A stretch of DNA of 64,000 nucleotides, taken from NCBI RefSeq assembly GCF_018343625.1, contig NZ_JAGYPG010000004.1, positions 127,102 to 191,101 on the forward strand, in the 5' to 3' direction. Origin of the DNA: Lederbergia citri (GTDB lineage Bacteria; Bacillota; Bacilli; Bacillales; Bacillaceae_C). Below the pieces are notes generated by a model, which saw only the letters and a list, made by a program, of their open reading frames with translations, was not told the DNA's origin and did no database searches. Positions 51,647-59,647 of the stretch are shown piece by piece (the first letter of the stretch is position 1; each line of letters opens with the position of its first letter). The translations under genes were made by a program, and so were the position numbers.

Positions 51647-52708
51647 ATGGGCAAATTAAAAATTGGTGTCATTGGAGCAGGTTCAATTTCAGAAGCGCAT
51701 TTAGGAGCATATGTTAACAATAACAAAGTAGAGCTTTATGCTATTTGTGATTTAAATGAACAACGGGCAAAAGAAAAAGCGGAAAAATACGGTGCGAAGA
51801 AAGTTTATGTTGATTACAACGATTTGATGAACGATCCTGAAGTTGACGCAGTAAGTATTTGTACTTGGAATAACACACATGCTGAAATTGCAACGGCAGC
51901 TGTAAATAGTGGGAAACACGTACTCGTAGAAAAACCTATGACAACAAGCGTTGAAAAAGCATTAAAACTTGAAGAAGCTGTGAATAATAGTGGAAAGCAA
52001 TTACAAGTAGGTTTCGTGAGAAGATATGCTTCCAACACTCAAGTATTGAAAAAATTCATCGAAAACGATGACTTAGGTGAGATTTATTTTACAAAAGCAA
52101 CATGTATTCGCCGTCTCGGAAACCCTGGAGGCTGGTTCTCTGATGTGGAAAGATCCGGCGGGGGTCCTCTAATTGATATTGGTGTTCACGTTATTGATGT
52201 TCTATGGTATTTGATGGGCCGTCCGAAAGTAAAATCCATTTCTGGAAATACGTATAACAAACTTGGAAACCGCAAAAATATTAAGAATCTATCGTTCTAT
52301 CAAGCGGCAGACTATGATCCAGAAAAAAATACAGTAGAAGATATGGCAAATGCGTTGATCCGTTTTGAAAATGGTGCATCTATGCTTGTGGACGTAAGCT
52401 TTACCCTCCACGCTAAGAAGGATGAAATTGCTGTGAAGCTATATGGTACAAAAGGTGGAGCAGAAGTAGAGCCAGAGCTTGCTATCATTTCGGAAAAACA
52501 CGATACAATCTTAAATATGACACCTCAAGTAGATAGTCTAACATTTGATTTTATTGATGGCTTCCAAAATGAAATTAATCATTTTGTCGACGTTTGCTTG
52601 GGAGAAAAAGAAACATTCAGCCCGGTACAAGATGGTGTCGAAATGACCAAAATTTTATGTGGTATATATGAATCCGCACAAAAAGGAAAAGAGATTTATT
52701 TCGATTAA
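51647..52708 (+). CDS. Gfo/Idh/MocA oxidoreductase (4 of 4)
   Basis: The 353-residue protein has GVIGAGSISEAHL, HVLVEKPMTTSVEKA, GGWFSDVERSGGGPLIDIGVHVIDVLWYLMG and a long loop (SGNTYNKLGNRKNIKNLSFY) after it. The size and loop recall glucose-fructose-oxidoreductase relatives acting on larger glycosides. SD AAGGAGG and ATG 51647 are chosen over the upstream start, which lies in the previous gene. It is the last gene before a strong terminator. Confidence 0.92.
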   Translation: MGKLKIGVIGAGSISEAHLGAYVNNNKVELYAICDLNEQRAKEKAEKYGAKKVYVDYNDLMNDPEVDAVSICTWNNTHAEIATAAVNSGKHVLVEKPMTTSVEKALKLEEAVNNSGKQLQVGFVRRYASNTQVLKKFIENDDLGEIYFTKATCIRRLGNPGGWFSDVERSGGGPLIDIGVHVIDVLWYLMGRPKVKSISGNTYNKLGNRKNIKNLSFYQAADYDPEKNTVEDMANALIRFENGASMLVDVSFTLHAKKDEIAVKLYGTKGGAEVEPELAIISEKHDTILNMTPQVDSLTFDFIDGFQNEINHFVDVCLGEKETFSPVQDGVEMTKILCGIYESAQKGKEIYFD

Positions 52709-52730
52709 TCTCTACACAAAGAATTATTTT

Positions 52731-52776
52731 AAACGGAAATACGTTCCTAAAAATAGGAATGTATTTCCGTTTTTCA
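52731..52776 (+). terminator. Terminator ending the ROK-epimerase-dehydrogenase operon
   Basis: AAACGGAAATACGTTCCT pairs with AGGAATGTATTTCCGTTT around a 6-nt loop, then TT. It is a very stable 18-bp stem. Confidence 0.93.
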
Positions 52777-52836
52777 TTCAGTAATTGTTGAACACTGTCT
52801 AATTATCTGAATGTTTTTAAAATACTGAAAAAGCTA

Positions 52837-52893
52837 TTGAAAATCAGATATTGTTTATGGTATTGTAAACTTAATAAAGGCACTGGAGAAAGA
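52837..52893 (+). promoter_or_regulatory. Promoter/operator block of the second ABC importer (copy B)
   Basis: TTGAAA (52837), 18 bp, TATTGT (52861-52866), then AAACTTAATAAAGGCACTGG and AGAAAGA (52867-52893). This stretch is nearly identical to 45589-45616. It is the partner of copy A. Confidence 0.75.
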
Positions 52894-52959
52894 TGGTATA
52901 AAAGTCTTATAAGGAGGAGAAATTAATTCATTGAATGCAAATTTTAAAGGGGTGAAGTG

Positions 52960-53904
52960 ATGGAAACAAAAATCAATCCTTCCACAGAAAAACGTATGGA
53001 AATCATGCCTCGCAAAAAAAGGAAATTCACATCTACTGATTGGGCTGGATATATGTTTTCAGCTCCACTAGTAATAGGAGTTTTAGTATTTGCGATTTAT
53101 CCAATGTTTGGAGCCCTTGTGTTAAGCTTTCAAAAATCTGCATCCACTTTTGGCGGCGAATGGACCGGGTTGTCCAATTATAAATTTGTCCTATCTGACT
53201 CAATCTTTTGGAAATCTCTATATAACACTGTTTATATGGGTGTTCTAGCTGTAATACTAGGAGTTTCTTTTTCTTTTATTCTAGCGACGTTTATTCATAA
53301 CATTCCGTGGCTTAGGTGGAGAAACTTTTTTAAAGGAGTTTATTTTCTCCCTAACGTTGTCTCTCTTGTTGCCACTAGTATTCTTTTTCAGTTCTTATTT
53401 AATCCTGGAAAAGAAGGACTCTTAAACTTTGTATTAAGTTGGGTAGGAATGGATCCTATCGGTTGGTTTACAAATCCAAGCTTCTCAAGATTTAGTATCG
53501 TCTTAATGACATTATGGGGAATGCTCGGATATAATACGATCATTTTTATAGCAGCCCTAACAAGTGTCCCACGTGACTTATATGAAGCTGCAGAGGTAGA
53601 TGGAGCGAACTGGTTTAAAAAATGGCTTTACATAACTATTCCCTATTTAAAGCCAATCATTCTTTTTATGGTCATCATAAGTACGATTAGTGCGATGAAA
53701 CGTTTTACAGATGTTTGGCTCATTGGGGGGACAGCTGGAAACCCTGCTGGTTCTTTAATGACAGTCGTTTTATATATTTACCGAAACGCTTTCCTTGCAA
53801 GTCAAATGGGTATCGCAACTGCTGCTTCATACATATTATTCATGATTATCCTTGTATTGACAGTACTCATGTTGCTATCAAATCGAAAGAGCAATCTTGA
53901 TTAG
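52960..53904 (+). CDS. Second ABC sugar importer, permease (MalF-like)
   Basis: The 314-residue protein has six helices. The EAA loop is YEAAEVDGANWFKKWLYITIPYLKP. It belongs to the CUT1 type. The GTG at 52957 directly precedes ATG 52960, and GGGGTGAAG is the ribosome site. It overlaps the next permease frame only in its untranslated part. Confidence 0.94.
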   Translation: METKINPSTEKRMEIMPRKKRKFTSTDWAGYMFSAPLVIGVLVFAIYPMFGALVLSFQKSASTFGGEWTGLSNYKFVLSDSIFWKSLYNTVYMGVLAVILGVSFSFILATFIHNIPWLRWRNFFKGVYFLPNVVSLVATSILFQFLFNPGKEGLLNFVLSWVGMDPIGWFTNPSFSRFSIVLMTLWGMLGYNTIIFIAALTSVPRDLYEAAEVDGANWFKKWLYITIPYLKPIILFMVIISTISAMKRFTDVWLIGGTAGNPAGSLMTVVLYIYRNAFLASQMGIATAASYILFMIILVLTVLMLLSNRKSNLD

Positions 53905-53917
53905 AAGGAGGGATCAT

Positions 53918-54817
53918 ATGAGCAATCCAATGACTATTACTAATTTGAAAATGGAAGATCCAAAATCCTTCCAAGGGAAATCTTTGAAAAAATCTAAGCT
54001 AATTGGGAGCTTTACTCTTTTAGTCGTTTTGTTATTAGGATCGTTAATTATGATTATCCCATTTCTTTGGATGCTGTTAACAAGTTTTGATTGGGCGGCA
54101 AGACTTAACATCCCTTTTCCACCACGGTTTTGGCCGAAGGATTTTTCGACGAGAACATATGAACTCGCTTTCAAAAATATTCCGATGCTTAAATATATGA
54201 TTAACTCTGCGGTCATTTCGATAGGAGTCATTTTTGTTAGCATGATGTCGGCCCTTTTATCAGGATATGCTATCTCTAAACTTAGATTTAAAGGATCATT
54301 GATTGTACTAGTATTAGCACTAAGTACAATGATGATACCTTTTGAGATGACGATGATTCCCCAATACTTGCTCTTTGCCAAAATAAAATTACTAGATACA
54401 TATTGGGCATTTTATTTACCTGCATTAAACTATGCATTCGGAACGTTCTTGGCAAAATCATTTATCGATCAGCTTCCATCTACCCTGAGGGAGGCGGCGA
54501 TTATTGATGGAGCGGGAGAATTTAGAGTGTTTTTCAAAGTGTATTTTCCGTTATGCATCCCCATTATCGCAACAATGACGATTCTTCAATTTTTAGGTGT
54601 TTGGAATGATTTACTATGGCCATTGTTAGCATTAAAAACACCAGATAAATACACCATTCAACTTGGTTTGGCCATGTTTACTTACAATAAGAGCCAACCA
54701 CTTCCTTCTATCATCATGGCAGCCACTACCGTCAGTTTAATTCCAGTTATTACATTATATTTATTTCTTCAAAAGTACATCGTTGAGAGTATAGCATTGT
54801 CAGGTATTAAACAGTAA
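53918..54817 (+). CDS. Second ABC sugar importer, permease (MalG-like)
   Basis: The 299-residue protein has six helices. The EAA loop is LREAAIIDGAGEFRVFFKVYFPLCIP, and the end is LQKYIVESIALSGIKQ. The SD AAGGAGG favours ATG 53918. It pairs with the upstream permease, and the binding protein follows. Confidence 0.94.
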   Translation: MSNPMTITNLKMEDPKSFQGKSLKKSKLIGSFTLLVVLLLGSLIMIIPFLWMLLTSFDWAARLNIPFPPRFWPKDFSTRTYELAFKNIPMLKYMINSAVISIGVIFVSMMSALLSGYAISKLRFKGSLIVLVLALSTMMIPFEMTMIPQYLLFAKIKLLDTYWAFYLPALNYAFGTFLAKSFIDQLPSTLREAAIIDGAGEFRVFFKVYFPLCIPIIATMTILQFLGVWNDLLWPLLALKTPDKYTIQLGLAMFTYNKSQPLPSIIMAATTVSLIPVITLYLFLQKYIVESIALSGIKQ

Positions 54818-54929
54818 TCCATTTTCCCAAGACCCGGAACTTATCTTTTGGGAGGTGATGCTTATTTTGGAGATGCTTCTCGTTTGATTCGTTTTTCAAA
54901 AGCAATAAATTCCTTAAAGGGGGCTAACA

Positions 54930-56315
54930 ATGAAGAAACTTTTAGCAATGTTTAGCGCGCTTGTTCTCATTTTTACTTTAGCGGCATGCTCTTCTTCCTC
55001 TGGTGGGGGCAGTAAAAATGGTAATAAGAAGAGTAATATTGAAGTTGTTTCAGATATAGAGGGAACTGTTCGTGTTTCTTTAGCTGGTTGGCAGCTTGAA
55101 GATGGGATTGATCCCATTACAGGTATAGACAACGTTGGGTTTGATACCTTTGTAAAAGAAGAATTTAGCCCTAGGTTTCCGAATATAAAGCTAGAAGTAT
55201 ATCAAGTGCCTTGGGAAAATGCCCAAGCAAAACAAACAGCTATGTTGCAATCAGGTGATGTGGACCTCATCTATTCAGGAGGAGCGTTTGCCTCTCAATG
55301 GATGCAGCAAGGACTTTTAAGAAGTATCGACGATCTTTTAGCGAATGATTCTAGCTTTAGTGGAGATATGTATTTGAAAGGAATTTGGGATAATTCTTAT
55401 AGTACCGTTGCTTTTGATGGCAACACTCGTTTCGGACTTCCGGCTATCTTAGGAAAACGAGTAACGATCTATGATAAAAAGCTATTTGAAGACTGGGGAG
55501 TAGAACCGTTATCTGAGAACCCAACACCTGAAGAAATTTTGGATAAAGCAAAGCAAATGTCAGGGAAAAACCTTGTTACTGGTGAAGAGAATTATGGATT
55601 ATGGTGGAGTGGGAACGCCTTAAACGCCGCTACCTTTGTCGCATTGACCCACGCGTTTGGAGCAGTTGGGGCTGTGGGATCCTTGGACGATCTTAAAAAT
55701 ATTGAATGGAAACTAAATGAACCAGAAATGGTGAAAGTATTGGAATGGATTACAGCAGCGGCAAAATATCCTCCAGTGGAATTCGTAAATGGGCAAGGTC
55801 AAGAAAACTTTGGTATTGAAACGAACAACATTGCCATCGCACTCGATCACTCAGGTGGACCTACAATGGGTGAATTTCGAGCTACTAAGAATCAAGAGTT
55901 ATTAGATCGATTTGTCCCTGTTTTAAATCTTGGTCCAAAAGGTGAAGGATGGGTGGCGATGGATCCATTTGTTATGGCAAAGGATGCGAAAAACGTAGAA
56001 GCTTCCTGGGAAGTTATGAAGTTTTTAGCAGGCTATGAAACTCAAAAATGGAATTATGAAAATTTCCAAGCCACTCCGACTCTAGCAGAAGCTGATTTTG
56101 TGCTCCCTGAAGATAAATTCGTGAAAAAAGCAATGGAAGTAGCCGCTGTTTCTCCATCCGTCATGATGGATGAAGCGAATCCATTCTTTAGCAGTGAAAT
56201 TGCACCTGCAATAAATGGATTTATTAGCCAGGCTGCGAATGACCAGGCACCAGATATTCAAAAGTTTTTGGATGATTTACAAAAACGGGCTGAAGATTGG
56301 TCTGCAAGACAATAA
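54930..56315 (+). CDS. Second ABC sugar importer, solute-binding lipoprotein
   Basis: The 461-residue protein has a lipobox LAAC (Cys about 20) and an SSSSGGG linker. The family-1 binding-protein fold follows (FDTFVKEEFSPRFPNIKLEVYQVPWENAQAKQTAMLQSGDVDLIYSG). The order permease-permease-binding protein is the reverse of the first importer. There is no ATPase gene, so it too needs a shared ATPase. Confidence 0.95.
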   Translation: MKKLLAMFSALVLIFTLAACSSSSGGGSKNGNKKSNIEVVSDIEGTVRVSLAGWQLEDGIDPITGIDNVGFDTFVKEEFSPRFPNIKLEVYQVPWENAQAKQTAMLQSGDVDLIYSGGAFASQWMQQGLLRSIDDLLANDSSFSGDMYLKGIWDNSYSTVAFDGNTRFGLPAILGKRVTIYDKKLFEDWGVEPLSENPTPEEILDKAKQMSGKNLVTGEENYGLWWSGNALNAATFVALTHAFGAVGAVGSLDDLKNIEWKLNEPEMVKVLEWITAAAKYPPVEFVNGQGQENFGIETNNIAIALDHSGGPTMGEFRATKNQELLDRFVPVLNLGPKGEGWVAMDPFVMAKDAKNVEASWEVMKFLAGYETQKWNYENFQATPTLAEADFVLPEDKFVKKAMEVAAVSPSVMMDEANPFFSSEIAPAINGFISQAANDQAPDIQKFLDDLQKRAEDWSARQ

Positions 56316-56320
56316 GATGT

Positions 56321-56358
56321 AAAGAAAAGGAAGTCAGTGGTGACTTTCTTTTCTTTTT
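56321..56358 (+). terminator. Terminator of the second importer operon
   Basis: AAGAAAAGGAAGTCA pairs with TGACTTTCTTTTCTT (one mismatch), then TTTTG. Confidence 0.85.
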
Positions 56359-56462
56359 GTTTTACAATTTAATTCGCTTAATAGACATAACCATCTGAAA
56401 AGACATATAATAAACACATATGTACATATTTACTAGACATTTGTAAAAAAGGGGGGAAAACG

Positions 56463-56843
56463 ATGTCAGTTGCCCGTATTTTGACTGGACTATGGAAAAA
56501 TAGTACGGAAACTAGTGACCGTGCGAAAGATCCACAATTGAAAACACGTTATTACAAAGTGAGTAAACGTGTATTACTTGAAAAGATTACTCACGTTGTA
56601 AATAATAAACTTTCTGGTTGGAAAATTACACATTTAGATGAAAACCGCGGCGAAATGTTAATTGAGAAAAAAGTGATGAGACAAAATCAAATTGTCGTTA
56701 CCGTTCTTCAAGTAGAACCATTACGTTGCAGCGTCGATATTGTCTCAGCATATGAGGGAGTTGGAGATTTAGGCTTAAGTTATTTTACAGTCCTAAAATT
56801 CTTTGATGCATTAAACAAAGAAGTCCCGCCAGAAAGAAAGTAG
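56463..56843 (+). CDS. Conserved cytosolic protein of unknown function
   Basis: The 126-residue protein starts with SVARILTGLWKNSTETSDRAKDPQLKTRYYK, a recognisable start of a conserved Bacillus family often annotated only as cytosolic protein. The rest is an alpha/beta domain (WKITHLDENRGEMLIEKK, VEPLRCSVDIVSAYE). I know no function for the family. The SD GGGGGG precedes the ATG. It is monocistronic. Confidence 0.75.
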   Translation: MSVARILTGLWKNSTETSDRAKDPQLKTRYYKVSKRVLLEKITHVVNNKLSGWKITHLDENRGEMLIEKKVMRQNQIVVTVLQVEPLRCSVDIVSAYEGVGDLGLSYFTVLKFFDALNKEVPPERK

Positions 56844-56848
56844 TAATA

Positions 56849-56892
56849 TAAGACCAGTTCCTGTTTGATAGGCACTGGTCTTAGTATTTTAT
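56849..56892 (+). terminator. Terminator after the cytosolic protein gene
   Basis: TAAGACCAGT (56849-56858) pairs with ACTGGTCTTA (56874-56883), followed by a weak T-tract. Confidence 0.75.
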
Positions 56893-57007
56893 GGACACGC
56901 CTTTCTTCTTACTTTCATTAAAAATATAATGTATGATACTATTAAAAATATGATGTATAAACTAAATGCTTATTGAATCAATTCACCAAAAAAGGGGAAA
57001 AGATATC

Positions 57008-57832
57008 GTGAATACTGCATATGATGTAGATGCATTAAAAGATTTTTTAATTGAAAATCGCCCGGAATTTGAAGAGAAATTATTAAGTGAAGCAGTTAAT
57101 GTAAGGGATAAAATAGATGACATTCACTCGATTGGTAATATAAATTTACTAGAAAATGCTCATCGTCTTATTCTTTATGTAATAGAAGAAAAAGAGGAAG
57201 AAGTAATTGATTTTGCGAAGCAAGAAGGGAAAATTTGGGCGAAATTTCAGATGACGCTAGCATTTAAATTAGAATGGCTACATGCAATTAGAAGAACCCT
57301 CTGGATATTTCTACATAAGTTTGAAACTAAATACAATTATCAAACAAGTAGAGATGGCTTTTATATTCTTGAAAGTAGAATTAACAACCAAGTAGATCAA
57401 TTCTTAAATTGTTTCTTTATTAGTTATTCAGATTATAAAGACAGATTAATAGAGGAGCAAAATAAAATTGTTGAACATCTTTCGGTTCCTATTATCCCAG
57501 TTACTGCAAAAACATGTGTACTTCCTTTAATTGGCCCTATAGATGAAAATCGAGCTAGGATTATCATGGAAAAAGTATTAACTGAAATTTCTGCCTTGAA
57601 AATTCAAACCTTAATCATTGACTTATCTGGTGTAGCTGAAATGGAGCCAGATGTCATTGATCGGCTGAAAAAAGTAATGGATGGTACGTTCATGATGGGC
57701 TGTAAAGTCATTATTTCCGGACTCCGACCTGAGGTTGTAAAAAATATGATTCAGTTAGGAGTTACGTTTGATACTCAAGCGGAAGTCTTTGCTTCAATGG
57801 AACAAGCCTTAAAAGGTTATATTTTTGAATAA
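57008..57832 (+). CDS. RsbR-like STAS-domain protein
   Basis: The protein has about 274 residues. The N-terminal all-helical part (about 1-140) resembles the non-haem sensory domain of RsbR paralogues. The STAS domain begins near 160 (VPIIPVTAKTCVLPLIGPIDENRARIIMEKVL, then LIIDLSGVAEMEPDVID). In RsbR proteins the STAS part has phosphorylatable Thr; here IIDLSGVAEME has Ala where the Thr is usually found, so stressosome control may differ. GTG 57008 with AAAGGGG is preferred to the start at 56966. Confidence 0.8.
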   Translation: MNTAYDVDALKDFLIENRPEFEEKLLSEAVNVRDKIDDIHSIGNINLLENAHRLILYVIEEKEEEVIDFAKQEGKIWAKFQMTLAFKLEWLHAIRRTLWIFLHKFETKYNYQTSRDGFYILESRINNQVDQFLNCFFISYSDYKDRLIEEQNKIVEHLSVPIIPVTAKTCVLPLIGPIDENRARIIMEKVLTEISALKIQTLIIDLSGVAEMEPDVIDRLKKVMDGTFMMGCKVIISGLRPEVVKNMIQLGVTFDTQAEVFASMEQALKGYIFE

Positions 57833-57836
57833 ATGA

Positions 57837-57866
57837 AAACCCCTTCAGTGTGAAGGGGTTTTTTAA
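57837..57866. terminator. Bidirectional terminator between STAS and queT genes
   Basis: AAAACCCCTTCA pairs with TGAAGGGGTTTT, with A- and T-tracts on both sides. Confidence 0.93.
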
Positions 57867-57868
57867 CA

Positions 57869-58357
57869 TCAAGAAAGTAGTTTAGCAAAGTTAATTCTTT
57901 TATTGAGTGCCATAATTAGTGGTGCGCCGATAGCCATTACAATAAATTCACTGACTGCTACTGTAAGCCACGTAATCCAAAATGGGAAACCGAGAGCTAA
58001 GTTAAGCGCAATGGCTATAAAAAACATTGTAAAGGAAAAAATGAGAGTATTAAAAATCATTCTCATCCAAATGCTTTTTATAAATTTGCTTGAAAATATA
58101 GTAATAGATAGAGCGACAATCGATTGACCAACTCCGAAGAAAAGATCATATAATCCCAGCTCCGAAAAAAACAAGTTTGCTATAAACACACCGACAACAA
58201 TACCAAAAAAGTATTTCTTATTAAATACTACTAGATGGTTAAACATCTCAGATACTCGAAACTGGATGCTTGAAAAGCCGAATGGTTTAATCAAAAGAGT
58301 TACCACAATATAAAGTGCGGCCAAAATACCATTGATCACCAGTGTTTTTGTTTTCAT
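57869..58357 (-). CDS. queT: QueT-family queuosine-precursor transporter
   Basis: The 162-residue protein has five or six helices. QueT features are ALYIVVTLLIKPFGFSSIQFRVSEMFNHL, FGIVVGVFIANLF and the end EFIVMAIGAPLIMALNKR. It is an S-component of an ECF-type importer for a queuosine precursor (preQ1/preQ0). The preQ1-I riboswitch in its leader confirms the assignment. ATG 58357 has the SD GGAG 10 nt upstream. Confidence 0.95.
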   Translation of the reverse strand: MKTKTLVINGILAALYIVVTLLIKPFGFSSIQFRVSEMFNHLVVFNKKYFFGIVVGVFIANLFFSELGLYDLFFGVGQSIVALSITIFSSKFIKSIWMRMIFNTLIFSFTMFFIAIALNLALGFPFWITWLTVAVSEFIVMAIGAPLIMALNKRINFAKLLS

Positions 58358-58369
58358 ATTCAATTCTCT

Positions 58370-58406
58370 CCTTAGTTTTTTTACGTGGGATGGTTTCGAA
58401 CCACGT
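58370..58406 (-). promoter_or_regulatory. preQ1-I riboswitch
   Basis: On the minus strand, ACGTGG-TTCGAAACCAT-CCCACGT is followed by an A-rich tail AAAAAAACTAAGG. This is the pattern of the small preQ1-I aptamer (hairpin plus pseudoknotting tail). The tail merges with the SD AAGGAG, so ligand binding should block translation of queT. A TATAAT (-10) lies at 58440-58445 on the minus strand. Confidence 0.92.
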
Positions 58407-58533
58407 CTTGCTAATGTTGAAAAAAGATCAACATGCTCTATTATAACGAATGTAACGAAAAAGGGAAGAACAATTTTTGGTAATTGTTCTTATTAGGATG
58501 CTCAACATTACTCGATCCAAACAGAATTGCCGA

Positions 58534-58562
58534 TTGACAACTTATTTTTTTCCACATACAAT
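58534..58562 (+). promoter_or_regulatory. Sigma-A promoter of the S-box unit
   Basis: TTGACA (58534-58539), 17 bp, TACAAT (58557-58562). It is nearly consensus. Confidence 0.85.
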
Positions 58563-58593
58563 TAATGTTAACGTAAAAAATTTCATATTCATT

Positions 58594-58766
58594 ACTCTTA
58601 TAAAGAGAGGTGGAGGGACTGGCCCTTTGAAGCCTCGGCAACCATTGGATATTGTATTCAAACGGTGCCAATTCCAGCAGATTATTATGGTCTGACAGAT
58701 AAGAGATGGTGCTTGATATATAAAAGCAGAAGCCTCTTATCTTTTTAGGTAAGAGGTCTTTTTATT
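58594..58766 (+). promoter_or_regulatory. SAM-I (S-box) riboswitch with terminator
   Basis: The aptamer core is plain: CTTATAAAGAGAGGTGGAGG, GACTGGCCC, TGAAGCCTCGGCAACC, GGTGCCAATTCCAGC, and the closing strand CAGATAAGAG ending near 58706. The expression platform is a terminator with CCTCTTATC (58733-58741) pairing to GGTAAGAGG (58748-58756) and TCTTTTTATT behind. High SAM should stop transcription before the DUF2292 gene. Confidence 0.95.
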
Positions 58767-58803
58767 GTGTAGTTTGCTGATAACGATTTAAGGGGATGAG
58801 AGT

Positions 58804-58941
58804 ATGGCGGAAAATGTGAAGGTAGAAAGTGATCAATTACAAGTAATTATGGATTCTTTAAACAATATGCATTCTGGTGAACTTCAGATTACTGTACAAG
58901 ATGGGAAAATCGTGAAAATCATTCGGATTGAAAATTGGTAG
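58804..58941 (+). CDS. DUF2292 (YezD-like) small protein
   Basis: This 45-residue protein is below usual ORF cut-offs. The end GELQITVQDGKIVKIIRIEN fits the DUF2292/YezD domain, a small unit found near sulfur genes. The position directly after an S-box supports a role in sulfur metabolism. The SD AAGGGGATGAG precedes the ATG. It ends in NW and TAG where relatives usually end in a basic tail. A fragment in another frame follows without a gap. Confidence 0.75.
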   Translation: MAENVKVESDQLQVIMDSLNNMHSGELQITVQDGKIVKIIRIENW

Positions 58942-59015
58942 ACGATGGAAAAATAGCTTATTTCGGAGAACTGGAAGGGCTTGAGGCTGTAGCTCGTGAA
59001 TTAAAAGAAGCATGA
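58932..59015 (+). pseudogene. Possible gene remnant or tiny coupled ORF behind the DUF2292 gene
   Basis: In the frame shifted relative to the DUF2292 gene, the stretch after a TGA reads KLVDDGKIAYFGELEGLEAV then ARELKEA and stops at 59013-59015. This is very protein-like and is closed by a terminator. A TTG at 58935 overlaps the previous stop and could start a 26-residue peptide. More likely it is the C-terminal end of a deleted S-box gene. I cannot identify the parent. Confidence 0.4.
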
Positions 59016-59052
59016 AGGATAGAGTAATTGTCATCCATTCATGCTTTTTTGT
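59009..59052 (+). terminator. Terminator of the S-box unit
   Basis: AGCATGAA (59009-59016) pairs with TTCATGCT (59038-59045), followed by TTTTTG. Confidence 0.75.
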
Positions 59053-59055
59053 ATA

Positions 59056-59268
59056 TCATTTTACATTTTTACCTCTTGTCAGTTTTTCAAAATCTTTCAT
59101 ATCTTCGTTTGGCAGCTCGGAAACATGGAACGCATTTTGTTTGCCAGTAATGTTTATATTTAAACCCATTTGTGGACTTTGCATCCCTGGATCATTAATA
59201 ATATCCTCATATTCCCCATCAAAATGTGGCGTTGCTTGTGAACCCGTATCCCGTGTTCTTCTTGGCAT
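59056..59268 (-). CDS. Small conserved hypothetical protein
   Basis: This hydrophilic protein has 70 residues, starting MPRRTRDTGSQATPHFDGEY and ending EKLTRGKNVK. It has no membrane helix. ATG 59268 has the SD AAAGGAGTG at 9 nt spacing. The 59280 start lies inside the spacer. I recognise no function. It converges with the S-box unit and shares its terminator region. Confidence 0.65.
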   Translation of the reverse strand: MPRRTRDTGSQATPHFDGEYEDIINDPGMQSPQMGLNINITGKQNAFHVSELPNEDMKDFEKLTRGKNVK

Positions 59269-59348
59269 TTTGTTGATCACTCCTTTAAATATAAGGATGG
59301 TATTATATAATAAGAATTATTCGTGTTTTTTCAGTAGGGGTGACGAAA

Positions 59349-59582
59349 ATGTATTTAACGATAGAAGAAACGGCAGAGTATTTATCCGTTTCAGTTCATT
59401 ATGTGGAAAGTTTAATTTTACAAGGCAAAATTCGTTTTTTAAAAGATAGTGATGGCATTGTTTTAATTTATAAAGACCAATTCAATACTCATTTTGACCA
59501 GCTTGAAAAATATAAAAGGTTAGTAGAAGACTTAGCGAATGAGCCAATTCCAGAAGATATCGATGTAAAGGATGAGGATTGA
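59349..59582 (+). CDS. Excisionase-type helix-turn-helix protein
   Basis: This 77-residue protein has an N-terminal MerR/excisionase-like HTH, MYLTIEETAEYLSVSVHYVESLILQGKIRF, followed by a beta-wing (DSDGIVLIYKDQF) and an acidic helix. Such proteins occur both in mobile elements and as free regulators. No integrase is nearby, so a free-standing regulator is more likely. ATG 59349 has AGGGGTG upstream. Confidence 0.82.
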   Translation: MYLTIEETAEYLSVSVHYVESLILQGKIRFLKDSDGIVLIYKDQFNTHFDQLEKYKRLVEDLANEPIPEDIDVKDED

Positions 59583-59647
59583 AAACGAGAATCGCTATGA
59601 TACACTAAAGGATAGAAGCGATAACATGTACACGAGGAGATAGGTCG

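Noticed and set aside
58477..58695. Open frame through the S-box region on the + strand
   Set aside because: It reads through the promoter and the structured riboswitch aptamer, so it is an accidental frame.
59012..59449. Open frame of 145 codons on + strand
   Set aside because: It is antisense to the 70-residue gene and overlaps the excisionase-type gene. There is no ribosome site, and the composition is not protein-like.
59349..59582. Excisionase-type HTH considered as sign of a prophage or integrative element
   Set aside because: No integrase, attachment-site repeat or phage gene is found around it, and neighbouring genes are ordinary chromosomal ones.
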